The translations under genes were made by a program, and so were the position numbers. The notes below the pieces were generated by a model. That model did no database searches, was not told where the DNA came from, and saw only the letters and a list, made by a program, of their open reading frames with translations. From NCBI RefSeq assembly GCF_900104785.1, contig NZ_LT629733.1:2831001-2895000 (forward strand): 64,000 bases of DNA. The letters are read 5' to 3'. Below, one piece after another: positions 44,271-53,590 of this stretch (position 1 is its first letter; every line of letters starts with the position of its first letter). Source of the DNA: Formosa sp. Hel1_31_208. GTDB taxonomy: Bacteria > Bacteroidota > Bacteroidia > Flavobacteriales > Flavobacteriaceae.

Positions 44271-45364
44271 TATTCTTTAAAGGTTAATTTTGATATACGT
44301 CCGCGACCTGCTGCATAAGCCACACTATCGTTTAAAAAGCGAATCGTATAAAAACCCTCATCACTGAGGTGAGTCCACGTACTTCCTGAGTCTTTAGAAT
44401 AATCAACCCCTTTAAAACCAACAGCAACTAATTCTTTTGCCTCACTATTAGGGACATATTGCACACAACTCCTGTAACCAGGTGACTGATTTTGTGCAAC
44501 TAATTGCCATGTTTTTCCACCATCTTGTGTTTTAATCTTATTAGCTGAACTATCCGCCGCTTTAGTATAGTCTCCTCCTATGGCGAATCCGTTGTATTCA
44601 TCATAAAAATCTATAGAATACATACCCGTGGTCTCTAAGCCCTGCACTATTGGTGTTCCATAAACTTCCCAAGTTTTACCCCTATCTGGTGAATATAAAA
44701 TCCGACTAGACTTCCCTCCTGTGGCCACCCAAGTCTTATCGCCAACAATAGCTATATTGGTATTACTTGCAGCAAAAGCAGCTTCGCCTTCTTTAGCTTT
44801 TGGTAAATTATCACAAGCCAATTTTGTCCAGGTGTCACCACTGTCGCGCGTAATGATAATACTCATACAATCTTCTGTGGGGTCACCAATAGCAATACCT
44901 TCTTGGCTATTCCAAAAATCTATAGCATCATAAAACACCTTTTCTCCAATCTCTTCGTAAACCAAAAGAGGGGCGTTAGATTTTCGATGTTTTTTGTACA
45001 ACTTAGCAGGATTAGCGACTGACATGAAAAACACGTCACCATTAACATTTTTGATAGCCCTAAATGCTAAGGGCTTATCCTCATGCGTAATGACATTTTT
45101 AGAATGTGTCTTTTTAGAACTAAACTCAAAATTCGTTAGATCTATTTTATTTTCAGCTTCCAGAGCAATCAACCCAATATGATTTGAGCTTCCATAAAAG
45201 ATGTAATCATCATTAAAATCTATAGCTCTAATACTTGTGGTGGAATCAATAAATATGGGCTCTATAAAAACTGAATTAAAATTTTGAGTACGCACAGGAA
45301 CTTTATCTTCTCGACAGTTAAAACATATTGAAAAAATGATAAATAGAAGAAATGGATAGCGCAT
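44270..45364 (-). CDS. YCF48/BNR-like beta-propeller lipoprotein
   Basis: A 364-residue lipoprotein (NCRED, Cys17). The body is made of repeats with SxDxGxTW-type loops: ITRDSGDTWTKLA, YSPDRGKTWEVYG and KTQDGGKTWQLVA, which is the BNR/Asp-box signature of beta-propellers such as Ycf48/sialidase-like proteins. Likely a substrate-binding or assembly scaffold in the outer membrane; no sialidase catalytic residues are seen. It is transcribed toward the second ECF operon and away from the RsmB-like gene. It ends right at the terminator of that operon. Confidence 0.85.
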   Translation of the reverse strand: MRYPFLLFIIFSICFNCREDKVPVRTQNFNSVFIEPIFIDSTTSIRAIDFNDDYIFYGSSNHIGLIALEAENKIDLTNFEFSSKKTHSKNVITHEDKPLAFRAIKNVNGDVFFMSVANPAKLYKKHRKSNAPLLVYEEIGEKVFYDAIDFWNSQEGIAIGDPTEDCMSIIITRDSGDTWTKLACDNLPKAKEGEAAFAASNTNIAIVGDKTWVATGGKSSRILYSPDRGKTWEVYGTPIVQGLETTGMYSIDFYDEYNGFAIGGDYTKAADSSANKIKTQDGGKTWQLVAQNQSPGYRSCVQYVPNSEAKELVAVGFKGVDYSKDSGSTWTHLSDEGFYTIRFLNDSVAYAAGRGRISKLTFKE

Positions 45365-45441
45365 ATGTAATTTTGTTTGTATAAAAATAGAAAAGCTTAA
45401 CGAATTAATAGATAAACAAATCCCAAATAAACATTTTAATG

Positions 45442-45449
45442 TACCTTTG
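45442..45449 (+). promoter_or_regulatory. Putative -7 box of the RsmB-like gene
   Basis: TACCTTTG fits TAnnTTTG, 18 bases before the ATG at 45468. Confidence 0.45.
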
Positions 45450-45467
45450 CATGCTTAATTTTTTATC

Positions 45468-46685
45468 ATGCGCTTACACAGAAACTTATGCTTTGCCGTC
45501 GTTGATGGATTAACTCTCATCTTTAACGAAGGAAAATATGCAGACAAAGTGATTCAACAACTCTTAAAACGTGATAAACGTTGGGGAAGTCGTGATCGCG
45601 CCTTTGTTGCCGAAACAACCTATGACATTGTGCGTTGGAAACGTTTGTATGCCGAAATAGCTGAAGTTAAAGCCCCTTATGACAGAGACAATTTGTGGAG
45701 AATTTTTGCAGTTTGGGCCACGCTAAGAGGTATTAAATTACCAGACTGGAAATATTTCGAGAATACACCTCAACGAAAAATAAAAGGCCGTTTTGACGAA
45801 TTGACAAAGACCAGAAAATTCAAAGAATCTATTCCAGATTGGCTAGATGATATAGGGGTTCAAGAACTTGGAGAATCTAAGTGGACTAAAGAAATAGCTG
45901 CTTTAAACGTGCAAGCTGATGTCATCTTAAGAGTCAATACTTTAAATACTACTAAAGAAAAACTACAGTCGCTACTATTCGACAATGACATAGAAACTGA
46001 AAGCATTAAAGGGTATCCAAATGCTCTGAAGTTAAGGGAGAGAGCAAATGTTTTCCAAACGGAAGCTTTTAAAAATGGTCTTTTTGAAGTACAAGATGCC
46101 TCGTCACAATTAGTCGCAGAATTTTTAGATGTTAAACCAGGCATGAGGGTTGTAGATGCCTGTGCAGGTGCAGGCGGAAAAGCATTGCACATTGCCTCGT
46201 TAATGGAAAATAAAGGCCAAATTATTGCATTAGATATTTATGAAAATAAATTAAATGAACTCAAACGAAGAGCAAGACGTAATGGTGCGTTTAATATTGA
46301 AACAAGAACCATTGAGTCAACCAAGGTCGTCAAAAAACTATATGATAAAGCTGATAGAGTACTCATTGATGCCCCATGTTCAGGTCTAGGTGTATTGAGA
46401 CGAAATCCAGATGCGAAATGGAAATTACAACCAGAATTTATCGAAAGCATTAAGAAAACACAACAGGAAATTTTACAACAATATTCAAGAATTGTTAAAG
46501 ATGGCGGCAAACTAGTTTATGCAACCTGTTCTATTTTACCTTCAGAAAACCGACAGCAAGTTGATAGTTTTTTAGCCTCGGAAATGGGTGAAAATTTTAA
46601 ATTCATAAAAGATAAGAGTATATTGTCACATGAAACAGGTTATGACGGATTCTACATGGCATTGCTTGAAAAGACAAATAAATAA
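45468..46685 (+). CDS. RsmB/NOP-type rRNA cytosine-C5 methyltransferase
   Basis: A 405-residue RNA m5C methyltransferase. The C-terminal Rossmann domain starts with VDACAGAGGKALHIASL near 226, the SAM-binding motif. The two catalytic cysteines are in DAPCSGLGVLRR near 303 and YATCSILPSENRQQ near 350. The N-terminal part (about 1-140) is shorter than the NusB-like domain of E. coli RsmB, so the target may be 16S rRNA or another RNA. A secreted nuclease gene begins 3 bases after its stop, perhaps co-transcribed. Confidence 0.88.
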   Translation: MRLHRNLCFAVVDGLTLIFNEGKYADKVIQQLLKRDKRWGSRDRAFVAETTYDIVRWKRLYAEIAEVKAPYDRDNLWRIFAVWATLRGIKLPDWKYFENTPQRKIKGRFDELTKTRKFKESIPDWLDDIGVQELGESKWTKEIAALNVQADVILRVNTLNTTKEKLQSLLFDNDIETESIKGYPNALKLRERANVFQTEAFKNGLFEVQDASSQLVAEFLDVKPGMRVVDACAGAGGKALHIASLMENKGQIIALDIYENKLNELKRRARRNGAFNIETRTIESTKVVKKLYDKADRVLIDAPCSGLGVLRRNPDAKWKLQPEFIESIKKTQQEILQQYSRIVKDGGKLVYATCSILPSENRQQVDSFLASEMGENFKFIKDKSILSHETGYDGFYMALLEKTNK

Positions 46686-46688
46686 CAC

Positions 46689-47774
46689 ATGAAACACATC
46701 TACTTTTGCTTTGCAGTTCTTACTGCATTTATAAGCTCTGCACAAATTCCACCGGGATATTACGATGCTGCTACAGGAACTGGGTTTGCTCTAAAAACAC
46801 AGCTTAAAAATATTATTGATGATGTTAATGATAATAACGGTCAACCGTTTCATGATAATTCTGTCACCTATAGTCAGCTTTGGACACTTTATGAAACATC
46901 TGATGTGCGTCCCGATGGAAAGGTTTGGGATATGTATAGTGACTGTAATTTCACTTTTGTTGTCGATCAAGATATGGGATCAGGTGGCGGAAGCGAATGC
47001 TCAAAATTTAATAGAGAACATAGTTTTCCAAGAAGTTGGTTTGACGACCAACAAAGCTTACCCATTTTTGCTGATGCTTTTCATGTCATTCCATCAGATA
47101 AGAAAGTAAATGCTGAACGCGGAAATTTAGCTTACGGTGAAGTCGCATCAGCAAGTTATACATCTTTAAATGGCTCTAAAAGAGGATCCAGTAGTATCAC
47201 CGGTCCAACAGGTCAGGTTTTCGAGCCCGCAGATGAATTTAAAGGAGATATTGCTCGTGGGTTCTTTTATGTAGCCACTAGATACGAAAACCTAATTAGT
47301 GGCTGGGAAGCCAACGATAGCGATGGTGATAGCATGTTAGATGGCTCGAGCAATCGTGTTTTTGAACAATGGGCTTTAGACATGTTGTATTCTTGGCATG
47401 TTAATGATCCCGTAAGCCAAAAGGAAATCGATAGAAATAACGCGATTTTTTTGCATCAGGACAATAGAAATCCGTTTATAGACAACCCACAGTATGTTTT
47501 TGATATATGGCAAGATGTGTTGTCTGTGGATGAATTTGACATTGCCGAAACTTTCAAAATGTTTCCTAATCCGGCTAGTGAAAATGAAGTAACAATATTA
47601 TCTAATCGAGATATTGTAGCTGAAATTTATGACATTTTAGGAAAACGAATATCAGTGCAAATTGTAACAGCAAATCAAAATAAATTAAATATATCGAATC
47701 TATCCAAAGGCATGTATATCATTCGGTTAAAGTCTGATCAAAACAGTTCGACGAAGAAATTAATTAAACAATAA
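46689..47774 (+). CDS. Secreted endonuclease I with T9SS sorting domain
   Basis: A 361-residue exported nuclease. After a signal peptide ending SSAQ, the Endonuclease I domain (about 20-270) has the hallmark NREHSFPRSWF near 112 and HVIPSDKKVNAERGNLAYGEV near 138, with the catalytic His-Asn of the beta-beta-alpha-Me fold. A C-terminal T9SS type A domain (about 285-361) ends with GMYIIRLKSDQNSSTKKLIKQ. It probably degrades extracellular DNA, giving phosphate or nucleosides. The family is reported in marine flavobacteria. Confidence 0.92.
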   Translation: MKHIYFCFAVLTAFISSAQIPPGYYDAATGTGFALKTQLKNIIDDVNDNNGQPFHDNSVTYSQLWTLYETSDVRPDGKVWDMYSDCNFTFVVDQDMGSGGGSECSKFNREHSFPRSWFDDQQSLPIFADAFHVIPSDKKVNAERGNLAYGEVASASYTSLNGSKRGSSSITGPTGQVFEPADEFKGDIARGFFYVATRYENLISGWEANDSDGDSMLDGSSNRVFEQWALDMLYSWHVNDPVSQKEIDRNNAIFLHQDNRNPFIDNPQYVFDIWQDVLSVDEFDIAETFKMFPNPASENEVTILSNRDIVAEIYDILGKRISVQIVTANQNKLNISNLSKGMYIIRLKSDQNSSTKKLIKQ

Positions 47775-47791
47775 ACTGAATTTATAATTAT

Positions 47792-47822
47792 AAAAAGCGA
47801 CTCTAATGAGTTGCTTTTTTTT
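47792..47822 (+). terminator. Terminator of the endonuclease gene
   Basis: A 12-bp stem AAAAAGCGACTC/GAGTTGCTTTTT (one G-T) with a 4-base loop and a long T run. The T run overlaps the bestrophin stop at 47821. Confidence 0.85.
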
Positions 47823-48924
47823 ACATTACAATATCGTTCTTCCATTCAAAAGGCAATGGTATATCTTTGTCATCTATGAGCTGCCTAATATCAATTTCTA
47901 TATTCCTACTCATATTGGTAATTGGGACATCATTTGGTCCTCCTTCAAAAGGATTTTCGGTGTTCTCACCAATAGCTTCCATGGTATGGAATACCCAGGC
48001 CAAAAGCGTACTAAAAGGAATTGAAAACCAAACAAAATGATTGGCAATAAACTGCTGAATTCTATGTAATGTCGAAGTTTTAGATTCATGAGTCGTCAGG
48101 TCTTCAATAATATGAATTCCTATGGCCTCAAAGCCTTCCAATATCCCAAAGGGCAATAAGATAACAAACACCCAAACAAACATATAATTGAGTGTCGCAA
48201 ACTGCCTTGGGTATGGAAAGTTTTTGATACGCTCACTCTTTCCCTGTAAAGCATAAAATTCAACAAGCATATTAGCCATTTCCATATGTCTAAAATCTTC
48301 AATCAATCCTTGTTGCATTAATTCTTTTAATCGTTTCGATTGAATCCCTAATAATTGTGAGGCTTTATTTCCTTTAGCAAAAACCTCTTGGTATTCACTT
48401 TCAGAAATATAGCCTTTAATTGCATCTTCGATAGGAATCGTATCCTCACATACTAAATAGTGAGCTTCTCTAAATTCTCGATTTGATTTTTGTGCCTTCA
48501 CATGCTGTTCCCAGGGTTTATCTGCACGCATTTGATAACGCAATGCTGTTAACCAAGCGATATGGCGATGAACCATCTCTCTATGAATCTCATGTAATTC
48601 TTCATGAGAAAGCTTAATTTTAGAATGATCATTGTTAATAAAATCTTTGACCATAATTGTCCATGAACGTGATGCATTTACAATTCCTCCCCAAATTTTT
48701 CGAGCTTCCCATAAGCGGTCATAGGATGCATTATTTTTAAAACTCACAATAAATGCAACAGCCGTACCAAGCACTCCCAGTGGCAGCCAGGGCACGTGCA
48801 ACCATTTGAGACCCGCAACATCAAAAAGTACGACAGGAATTGTAGAAAGAATAAAAAATAAAAAAATGTGACGGCGGGTCCATTTAATGACACCTTTTAC
48901 TGGAAATATTCGCCTTGTATACAT
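47821..48924 (-). CDS. Bestrophin family chloride/anion channel-like protein
   Basis: A 367-residue inner-membrane protein of the bestrophin (UPF0187) family. It starts with a short cytoplasmic stretch, then helices at about 20-40 and 45-65. NNASYDRLWEARKIWGGIVNASR (about 63-85) and KNFPYPRQFATLNYMFVWVFVIL (about 236-258) are highly conserved in the family, and LLPFGILEGFEAIG follows. Bacterial members form pentameric channels whose ion selectivity varies. It is transcribed away from purL. Confidence 0.93.
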   Translation of the reverse strand: MYTRRIFPVKGVIKWTRRHIFLFFILSTIPVVLFDVAGLKWLHVPWLPLGVLGTAVAFIVSFKNNASYDRLWEARKIWGGIVNASRSWTIMVKDFINNDHSKIKLSHEELHEIHREMVHRHIAWLTALRYQMRADKPWEQHVKAQKSNREFREAHYLVCEDTIPIEDAIKGYISESEYQEVFAKGNKASQLLGIQSKRLKELMQQGLIEDFRHMEMANMLVEFYALQGKSERIKNFPYPRQFATLNYMFVWVFVILLPFGILEGFEAIGIHIIEDLTTHESKTSTLHRIQQFIANHFVWFSIPFSTLLAWVFHTMEAIGENTENPFEGGPNDVPITNMSRNIEIDIRQLIDDKDIPLPFEWKNDIVM

Positions 48925-49051
48925 AGATTTCGTTTAAGTCATTTAAAAGTAAAGAATTCAATTTAGAAAAAGTAAATCCTATTGTGAATTATTTAGTGAA
49001 TAACTCTCAATATTCAGCACTATTATCGTGTCGAATTACATTGAAAAAGTG

Positions 49052-49059
49052 TAAATTTG
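49052..49059 (+). promoter_or_regulatory. Putative -7 box of purL, overlapping a false TTG start
   Basis: TAAATTTG fits TAnnTTTG. It covers a TTG at 49057 that would otherwise look like a start, so the real start is the ATG at 49093, 33 bases further. Confidence 0.5.
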
Positions 49060-49092
49060 AGCTTTCAAAAATTCAATACAAAATACGATATA

Positions 49093-52000
49093 ATGATTCA
49101 TTTCTTCGGAAACCAAAACAGTAAGGTTTATGCTGTTCAAGTCACAAAAGAATTATCAGCAGAAACCATAACTAAATTAATTTGGTTATTTGGTAACCTG
49201 CCAATAATAGAACAAGCATCTCTAGATGCTTTTTTTGTTGGTCCGCGAGCTGCAATGATTACCCCTTGGAGCACTAATGCCGTTGAAATTACTCAAAACA
49301 TGGGTATCGATGGGATAATTCGTATAGAGGAATTTGAAGTATGTTCAGCTGATTTCACAGGCTATGACCCAATGATCTCTGAAAAATACAACAGCTTAAA
49401 TCAAGAATCTTTTACCATCGACATTGAACCAGAAGATATTCTCAATATTGAAGACATTTCGGCCTATAATGAACAAGAAGGTTTAGCTTTAAATAATGAA
49501 GAAATAGACTACTTAGAAGGTGTTTCAAAAAAGATTGGTAGACTTTTAACAGATTCTGAAGTCTTTGGATTTTCTCAGGTGAATTCTGAGCACTGTCGTC
49601 ACAAAATATTTAACGGAACATTTATCATTGATGGCGAAGAACAACCGACATCGCTTTTCAAGATGATTAAAGAAACATCGAAACAGCATCCTAACACTAT
49701 TGTTTCAGCATATAAAGATAATGTCGCCTTTATTAAAGGCCCTATAGTCGAGCAATTTGCGCCAAAGCGTTCTGATGTCCCTGATTTCTACGCTAAGAAA
49801 GACTTTGAATCTGTGATTTCGCTTAAAGCCGAAACTCATAATTTCCCAACTACCGTAGAACCTTTTAACGGCGCTGCAACGGGTTCTGGTGGTGAAATTC
49901 GCGATCGTCTTGCTGGAGGAAAAGGGTCTTTACCTTTGGCAGGAACCGCTGTTTATATGACTTCATATTCGCGCTTGGAAGACAATCGCCCTTGGGAACA
50001 AAAATTTGATGCTAGAGCTTGGCTATACCAAACCCCAATGGATATTTTAATAAAAGCTTCAAACGGAGCATCAGATTTTGGTAACAAATTTGGTCAACCT
50101 TTAATTACAGGCTCTGTCTTAACGTTTGAACATGAAGAAAACACCTCATCAAGCGCATCAAAAGCTAGAAAGCTAGGTTATGATAAAGTAATCATGCAAG
50201 CTGGCGGAATTGGATACGGGAAAGCTCAACAAGCCCTAAAAGATACTCCTAAAGAAGGTGATAAAATTGTAATTCTTGGTGGAGAAAATTACAGGATTGG
50301 AATGGGTGGAGCCGCAGTTTCTTCCGCAGATACTGGAGAATTTGCTTCTGGCATTGAACTCAATGCTGTACAACGTTCTAATCCTGAAATGCAAAAACGT
50401 GCTGCTAACGCTATTAGAGGCATGATAGAAAGCGAAGTGAATCATATTGTTTCTATTCACGATCACGGTGCTGGCGGGCATTTAAACTGTCTTTCAGAGC
50501 TCGTGGAAGATACGGGAGGTGAAATTGATTTAGACCAATTACCTGTTGGTGACCCAACGTTGTCTGCTAAAGAAATTATTGGTAATGAATCTCAAGAACG
50601 TATGGGATTAGTTATTGCTGAAGAACATTTAGATACTTTACAAAAAATCGCAAATCGTGAACGCTCTCCAATGTACACCGTTGGAAACGTTACAGGTAAT
50701 GATCGATTTACGTTTGTATCTAAAACCAAAGGTGACAAACCAATGGATTTAGCCTTAGAAGACATGTTTGGCAGCTCTCCAAAAACGATTTTAACAGACA
50801 AAACAGTTAAAAGAAACTATAAAAACCCGAGATATAAAACCAAAAATTTACACATTTACTTAAAGCAAGTCTTACAGTTAGAAGCTGTTGCATGTAAAGA
50901 TTGGTTAACAAATAAAGTAGATCGATGTGTTGGTGGTAAAGTTGCCAAACAACAATGTGTTGGATCTTTACAAATTCCTTTAAATAATGTTGGTGTCATG
51001 GCATTAGATTATAATGGAAAAGAAGGAATTGCAACATCTATAGGCCACTCTCCTATTTCTGGTTTAATTCATCCAGAAGCTGGGAGTAGAAATTCAATCA
51101 CAGAATCTTTAACTAATATTATTTGGGCACCTTTAAAAGATAATTTACAATCTGTTTCATTATCTGCGAACTGGATGTGGCCCTGTAAAAATGAAGGTGA
51201 AGATGCGCGTTTATATAAAGCTGTAAAAGCGATATCTGACTTTTCAATAGATTTAGGGATCAATGTTCCAACGGGAAAAGATTCATTATCAATGAAACAA
51301 AAATATCCAGATGGTGAAGTCATTTCTCCTGGAACAGTTATTATTTCTGCTGCAGCAAACTGTAATGAAATTTCTAAAGTAGTGGAACCCGTTTTACAAG
51401 TTGATGGCGGAAATATCTATTATATTAATATCTCACAAGATGGTTTTAAATTAGGAGGGAGTTCTTTTAACCAAACATTAAATACTATTGGAAATGAGGC
51501 TCCAGATGTCAAAAATGCCGCTTTCTTAAAAAACACATTTAATACCATTCAACAACTAATTAAGAATGATAAAATTTCTGCGGGCCATGATGTAGCTTCT
51601 GGAGGATTGATTACGACCTTATTAGAAATGTGTTTTGCTGACAGAAATTTAGGTGCCAATTTTGATATATCGTCTTTAAATGAAGACGATTCAATAAAAG
51701 TACTATTTGCAGAAAATGCAGGACTTGTTTTTCAAGCAGATGCGTCTGTAGAATCAATCTTATTGCAAAATAATATTGAATTTTTTAATATCGGTACAGT
51801 AAATAATTCAGAAAAAGTAAGTATTAAAAATCAAGAAGACACATTCTCTTTTGATGTTTCTGAAATGAGAGCTATTTGGTATAAAACTTCTTTTCTTCTT
51901 GACCAAAAGCAAACAGCTAACGGTTTAGCAAAAGCGCGCTATGAAAATTACACAGAACAACCTTTAACTTATCATTTTCCGAAGCATTTTACGGGACAAT

Positions 52001-52773
52001 TACCAAAAGTAGATACAAGTAAACCAAGACCTAAAGCCGCTATTCTTCGTGAAAAAGGAAGTAATTCTGAACGTGAAATGGCTAACGCAATGTACTTAGC
52101 TGGTTTTGATGTTAAAGATGTTCATATGACCGATTTAATTTCTGGTCGTGAAACTCTAGAAGACATTCAATTTCTAGGTGCCGTTGGTGGTTTCAGTAAT
52201 TCTGATGTATTAGGTTCTGCTAAAGGATGGGCTGGAGCCATCAAGTATAACGAGAATGCGAATAAAGCGATTAAAAACTTTTTTAATCGTGAAGACACCT
52301 TATCAGTTGGAATCTGTAATGGCTGTCAGTTATTCATGGAATTAGAATTGATTAACCCTGAGCATAACGAACATGGTAAAATGCATCACAATGCGTCTTA
52401 TAAACATGAAAGTGCTTTCACTTCGGTAACGGTACAGGATAACAATTCGGTAATGTTATCGACATTAAAAGATGCCACCCTTGGGGTTTGGATTAGTCAT
52501 GGTGAAGGAAAATTTAAACTTCCAAAGGACGAATCCGATTATAATATTGTGGCTAAATATGGTTATGATAGTTATCCAGCCAATCCGAATGACTCAGACT
52601 ATAATACTGCAATTCTTTGTGATACAACTGGTCGACACTTAGTGATGATGCCACATATTGAACGTTCAACATTTCAATGGAATTGGGCAAATTATCCTAA
52701 ACACCGAACAGATGACGTATCTCCTTGGATAGAGGCATTTGTCAATGCCCGACTTTGGGTAGAAAAACACTAA
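49093..52773 (+). CDS. purL: Phosphoribosylformylglycinamidine synthase (FGAM synthetase), large fused form
   Basis: PurL converts FGAR to FGAM in purine synthesis. At 1226 residues this is the large fused type with its own glutaminase. It begins MIHFFGNQNSKVYAVQ. The N-terminal linker and the two AIRS-like halves carry SEHCRHKIFNG near 180, LKAETHNFPTTVEPFNGAATG near 259, and VDGGNIYYINI near 776. The C-terminal class I glutaminase holds the nucleophile in GICNGCQLFMEL near 1074 and PHIERS near 1193. The start is the ATG at 49093, supported by the promoter box. Confidence 0.97.
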   Translation: MIHFFGNQNSKVYAVQVTKELSAETITKLIWLFGNLPIIEQASLDAFFVGPRAAMITPWSTNAVEITQNMGIDGIIRIEEFEVCSADFTGYDPMISEKYNSLNQESFTIDIEPEDILNIEDISAYNEQEGLALNNEEIDYLEGVSKKIGRLLTDSEVFGFSQVNSEHCRHKIFNGTFIIDGEEQPTSLFKMIKETSKQHPNTIVSAYKDNVAFIKGPIVEQFAPKRSDVPDFYAKKDFESVISLKAETHNFPTTVEPFNGAATGSGGEIRDRLAGGKGSLPLAGTAVYMTSYSRLEDNRPWEQKFDARAWLYQTPMDILIKASNGASDFGNKFGQPLITGSVLTFEHEENTSSSASKARKLGYDKVIMQAGGIGYGKAQQALKDTPKEGDKIVILGGENYRIGMGGAAVSSADTGEFASGIELNAVQRSNPEMQKRAANAIRGMIESEVNHIVSIHDHGAGGHLNCLSELVEDTGGEIDLDQLPVGDPTLSAKEIIGNESQERMGLVIAEEHLDTLQKIANRERSPMYTVGNVTGNDRFTFVSKTKGDKPMDLALEDMFGSSPKTILTDKTVKRNYKNPRYKTKNLHIYLKQVLQLEAVACKDWLTNKVDRCVGGKVAKQQCVGSLQIPLNNVGVMALDYNGKEGIATSIGHSPISGLIHPEAGSRNSITESLTNIIWAPLKDNLQSVSLSANWMWPCKNEGEDARLYKAVKAISDFSIDLGINVPTGKDSLSMKQKYPDGEVISPGTVIISAAANCNEISKVVEPVLQVDGGNIYYINISQDGFKLGGSSFNQTLNTIGNEAPDVKNAAFLKNTFNTIQQLIKNDKISAGHDVASGGLITTLLEMCFADRNLGANFDISSLNEDDSIKVLFAENAGLVFQADASVESILLQNNIEFFNIGTVNNSEKVSIKNQEDTFSFDVSEMRAIWYKTSFLLDQKQTANGLAKARYENYTEQPLTYHFPKHFTGQLPKVDTSKPRPKAAILREKGSNSEREMANAMYLAGFDVKDVHMTDLISGRETLEDIQFLGAVGGFSNSDVLGSAKGWAGAIKYNENANKAIKNFFNREDTLSVGICNGCQLFMELELINPEHNEHGKMHHNASYKHESAFTSVTVQDNNSVMLSTLKDATLGVWISHGEGKFKLPKDESDYNIVAKYGYDSYPANPNDSDYNTAILCDTTGRHLVMMPHIERSTFQWNWANYPKHRTDDVSPWIEAFVNARLWVEKH

Positions 52774-52787
52774 GGTATGCATTAAAT

Positions 52788-52813
52788 AACCCTGAAGTTA
52801 ACTTGAAGGTTTT
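52788..52813 (+). terminator. Weak terminator of purL
   Basis: An imperfect 12-bp inverted repeat (AACCCTGAAGTT/AACTTGAAGGTT, two mismatches) with a T run. Confidence 0.4.
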
Positions 52814-52846
52814 ATCTTAAATTACAAGAATTTAGAGTTGTACAAA

Positions 52847-53386
52847 CTAATCGACACGTTCGTAAATAGCCATGACTCCACCTGTATATTCTTCAATGGT
52901 TCCGTCGGGTCTGATAATATCGTTATCACCGAAAAGACTTAATCCATATAAATGTTCAAATGGTATATTAAAAGTCAAAACATTGTTGTCATTTGATAAT
53001 TCCCCATCATAATAAAACACATTATTATAGCTTACATTGACAACAGCATCAATCTGTTGATAAACAAGTCTTGCACCATCGGGCTCAATACAGTCATAAG
53101 TTTGAGTTTGATTATCATTTACTATTAATGATAGCGACCTGTAGTTTGGAGCTCCAAAAGTATCATCCAATCGAAAATAAAGTTCAGAAATAACACAAGC
53201 ATTACCTTCTTCTAATAGGTCCTGAGAGTAAACGCCGTCCCCATTTAAATCGATACTGCTTTCTAATATATAGTTTGTAATCACAAAGGTTTTATCTTGA
53301 ATATTAAACTCGGTGGTATTACTATCATCATTTTCACAAGAGCATAAACTCAAAAACAAAAGGAGTAATATAACTAGTTTATTCAT
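52847..53386 (-). CDS. Small lipoprotein, lipocalin-like class
   Basis: A 179-residue lipoprotein (LCSC, Cys17). ESSIDLNGDGVYSQDLLEEG near residue 39 matches a Ca-binding-like DxNxDGxxS loop, and the same arrangement of SID, G, DLL and an acidic-Cys motif occurs in the lipoprotein at 31848. The rest is beta-rich. Start ATG at 53386 begins the signal peptide; an upstream frame extension has no signal-peptide character. Its promoter spans 53487-53515 with the operator-like repeat inside its spacer. Function unknown. Confidence 0.8.
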   Translation of the reverse strand: MNKLVILLLLFLSLCSCENDDSNTTEFNIQDKTFVITNYILESSIDLNGDGVYSQDLLEEGNACVISELYFRLDDTFGAPNYRSLSLIVNDNQTQTYDCIEPDGARLVYQQIDAVVNVSYNNVFYYDGELSNDNNVLTFNIPFEHLYGLSLFGDNDIIRPDGTIEEYTGGVMAIYERVD

Positions 53387-53486
53387 AACATATAATTTTA
53401 GTTGATATTTAAGAGATGCATAAACCATTAAAAGGTTGCGTAGATTCTTATAAAATATATTTACTGATTTTCGCCTTTTCGTTTAA

Positions 53487-53515
53487 CAAATTTATAAACC
53501 GGCAATGATTACCAA
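53487..53515 (-). promoter_or_regulatory. Promoter of the lipoprotein gene at 52847
   Basis: On the minus strand TTG (53513-53515), 18 bases, then TAAATTTG (53487-53494). An operator-like sequence at 53502-53512 lies in the spacer. Confidence 0.6.
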
Positions 53516-53548
53516 TAGAGTATTGCAATTATATAGAGTAATCATTAC
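53502..53548. promoter_or_regulatory. Pair of GTAATsATTAC-type sites between lipoprotein and AraC genes
   Basis: The right site GTAATCATTAC (53538-53548) is a perfect 11-base odd palindrome. The left site GCAATGATTAC (53502-53512) differs at one base. Centres are 36 bp apart. The left site sits between -33 and -7 of the lipoprotein promoter, where a bound protein would block it. The adjacent AraC-type gene is an obvious candidate for the binding protein, but palindromes are not typical of AraC targets. Confidence 0.55.
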
Positions 53549-53590
53549 CTTTCCAAGATGTATTATTTTACCTACAATTAATCTAAAAAT

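Noticed and set aside
49057..49092. TTG start for purL giving 12 extra residues
   Set aside because: The TTG is part of the TAAATTTG -7 box, so it would lie upstream of the transcript start.
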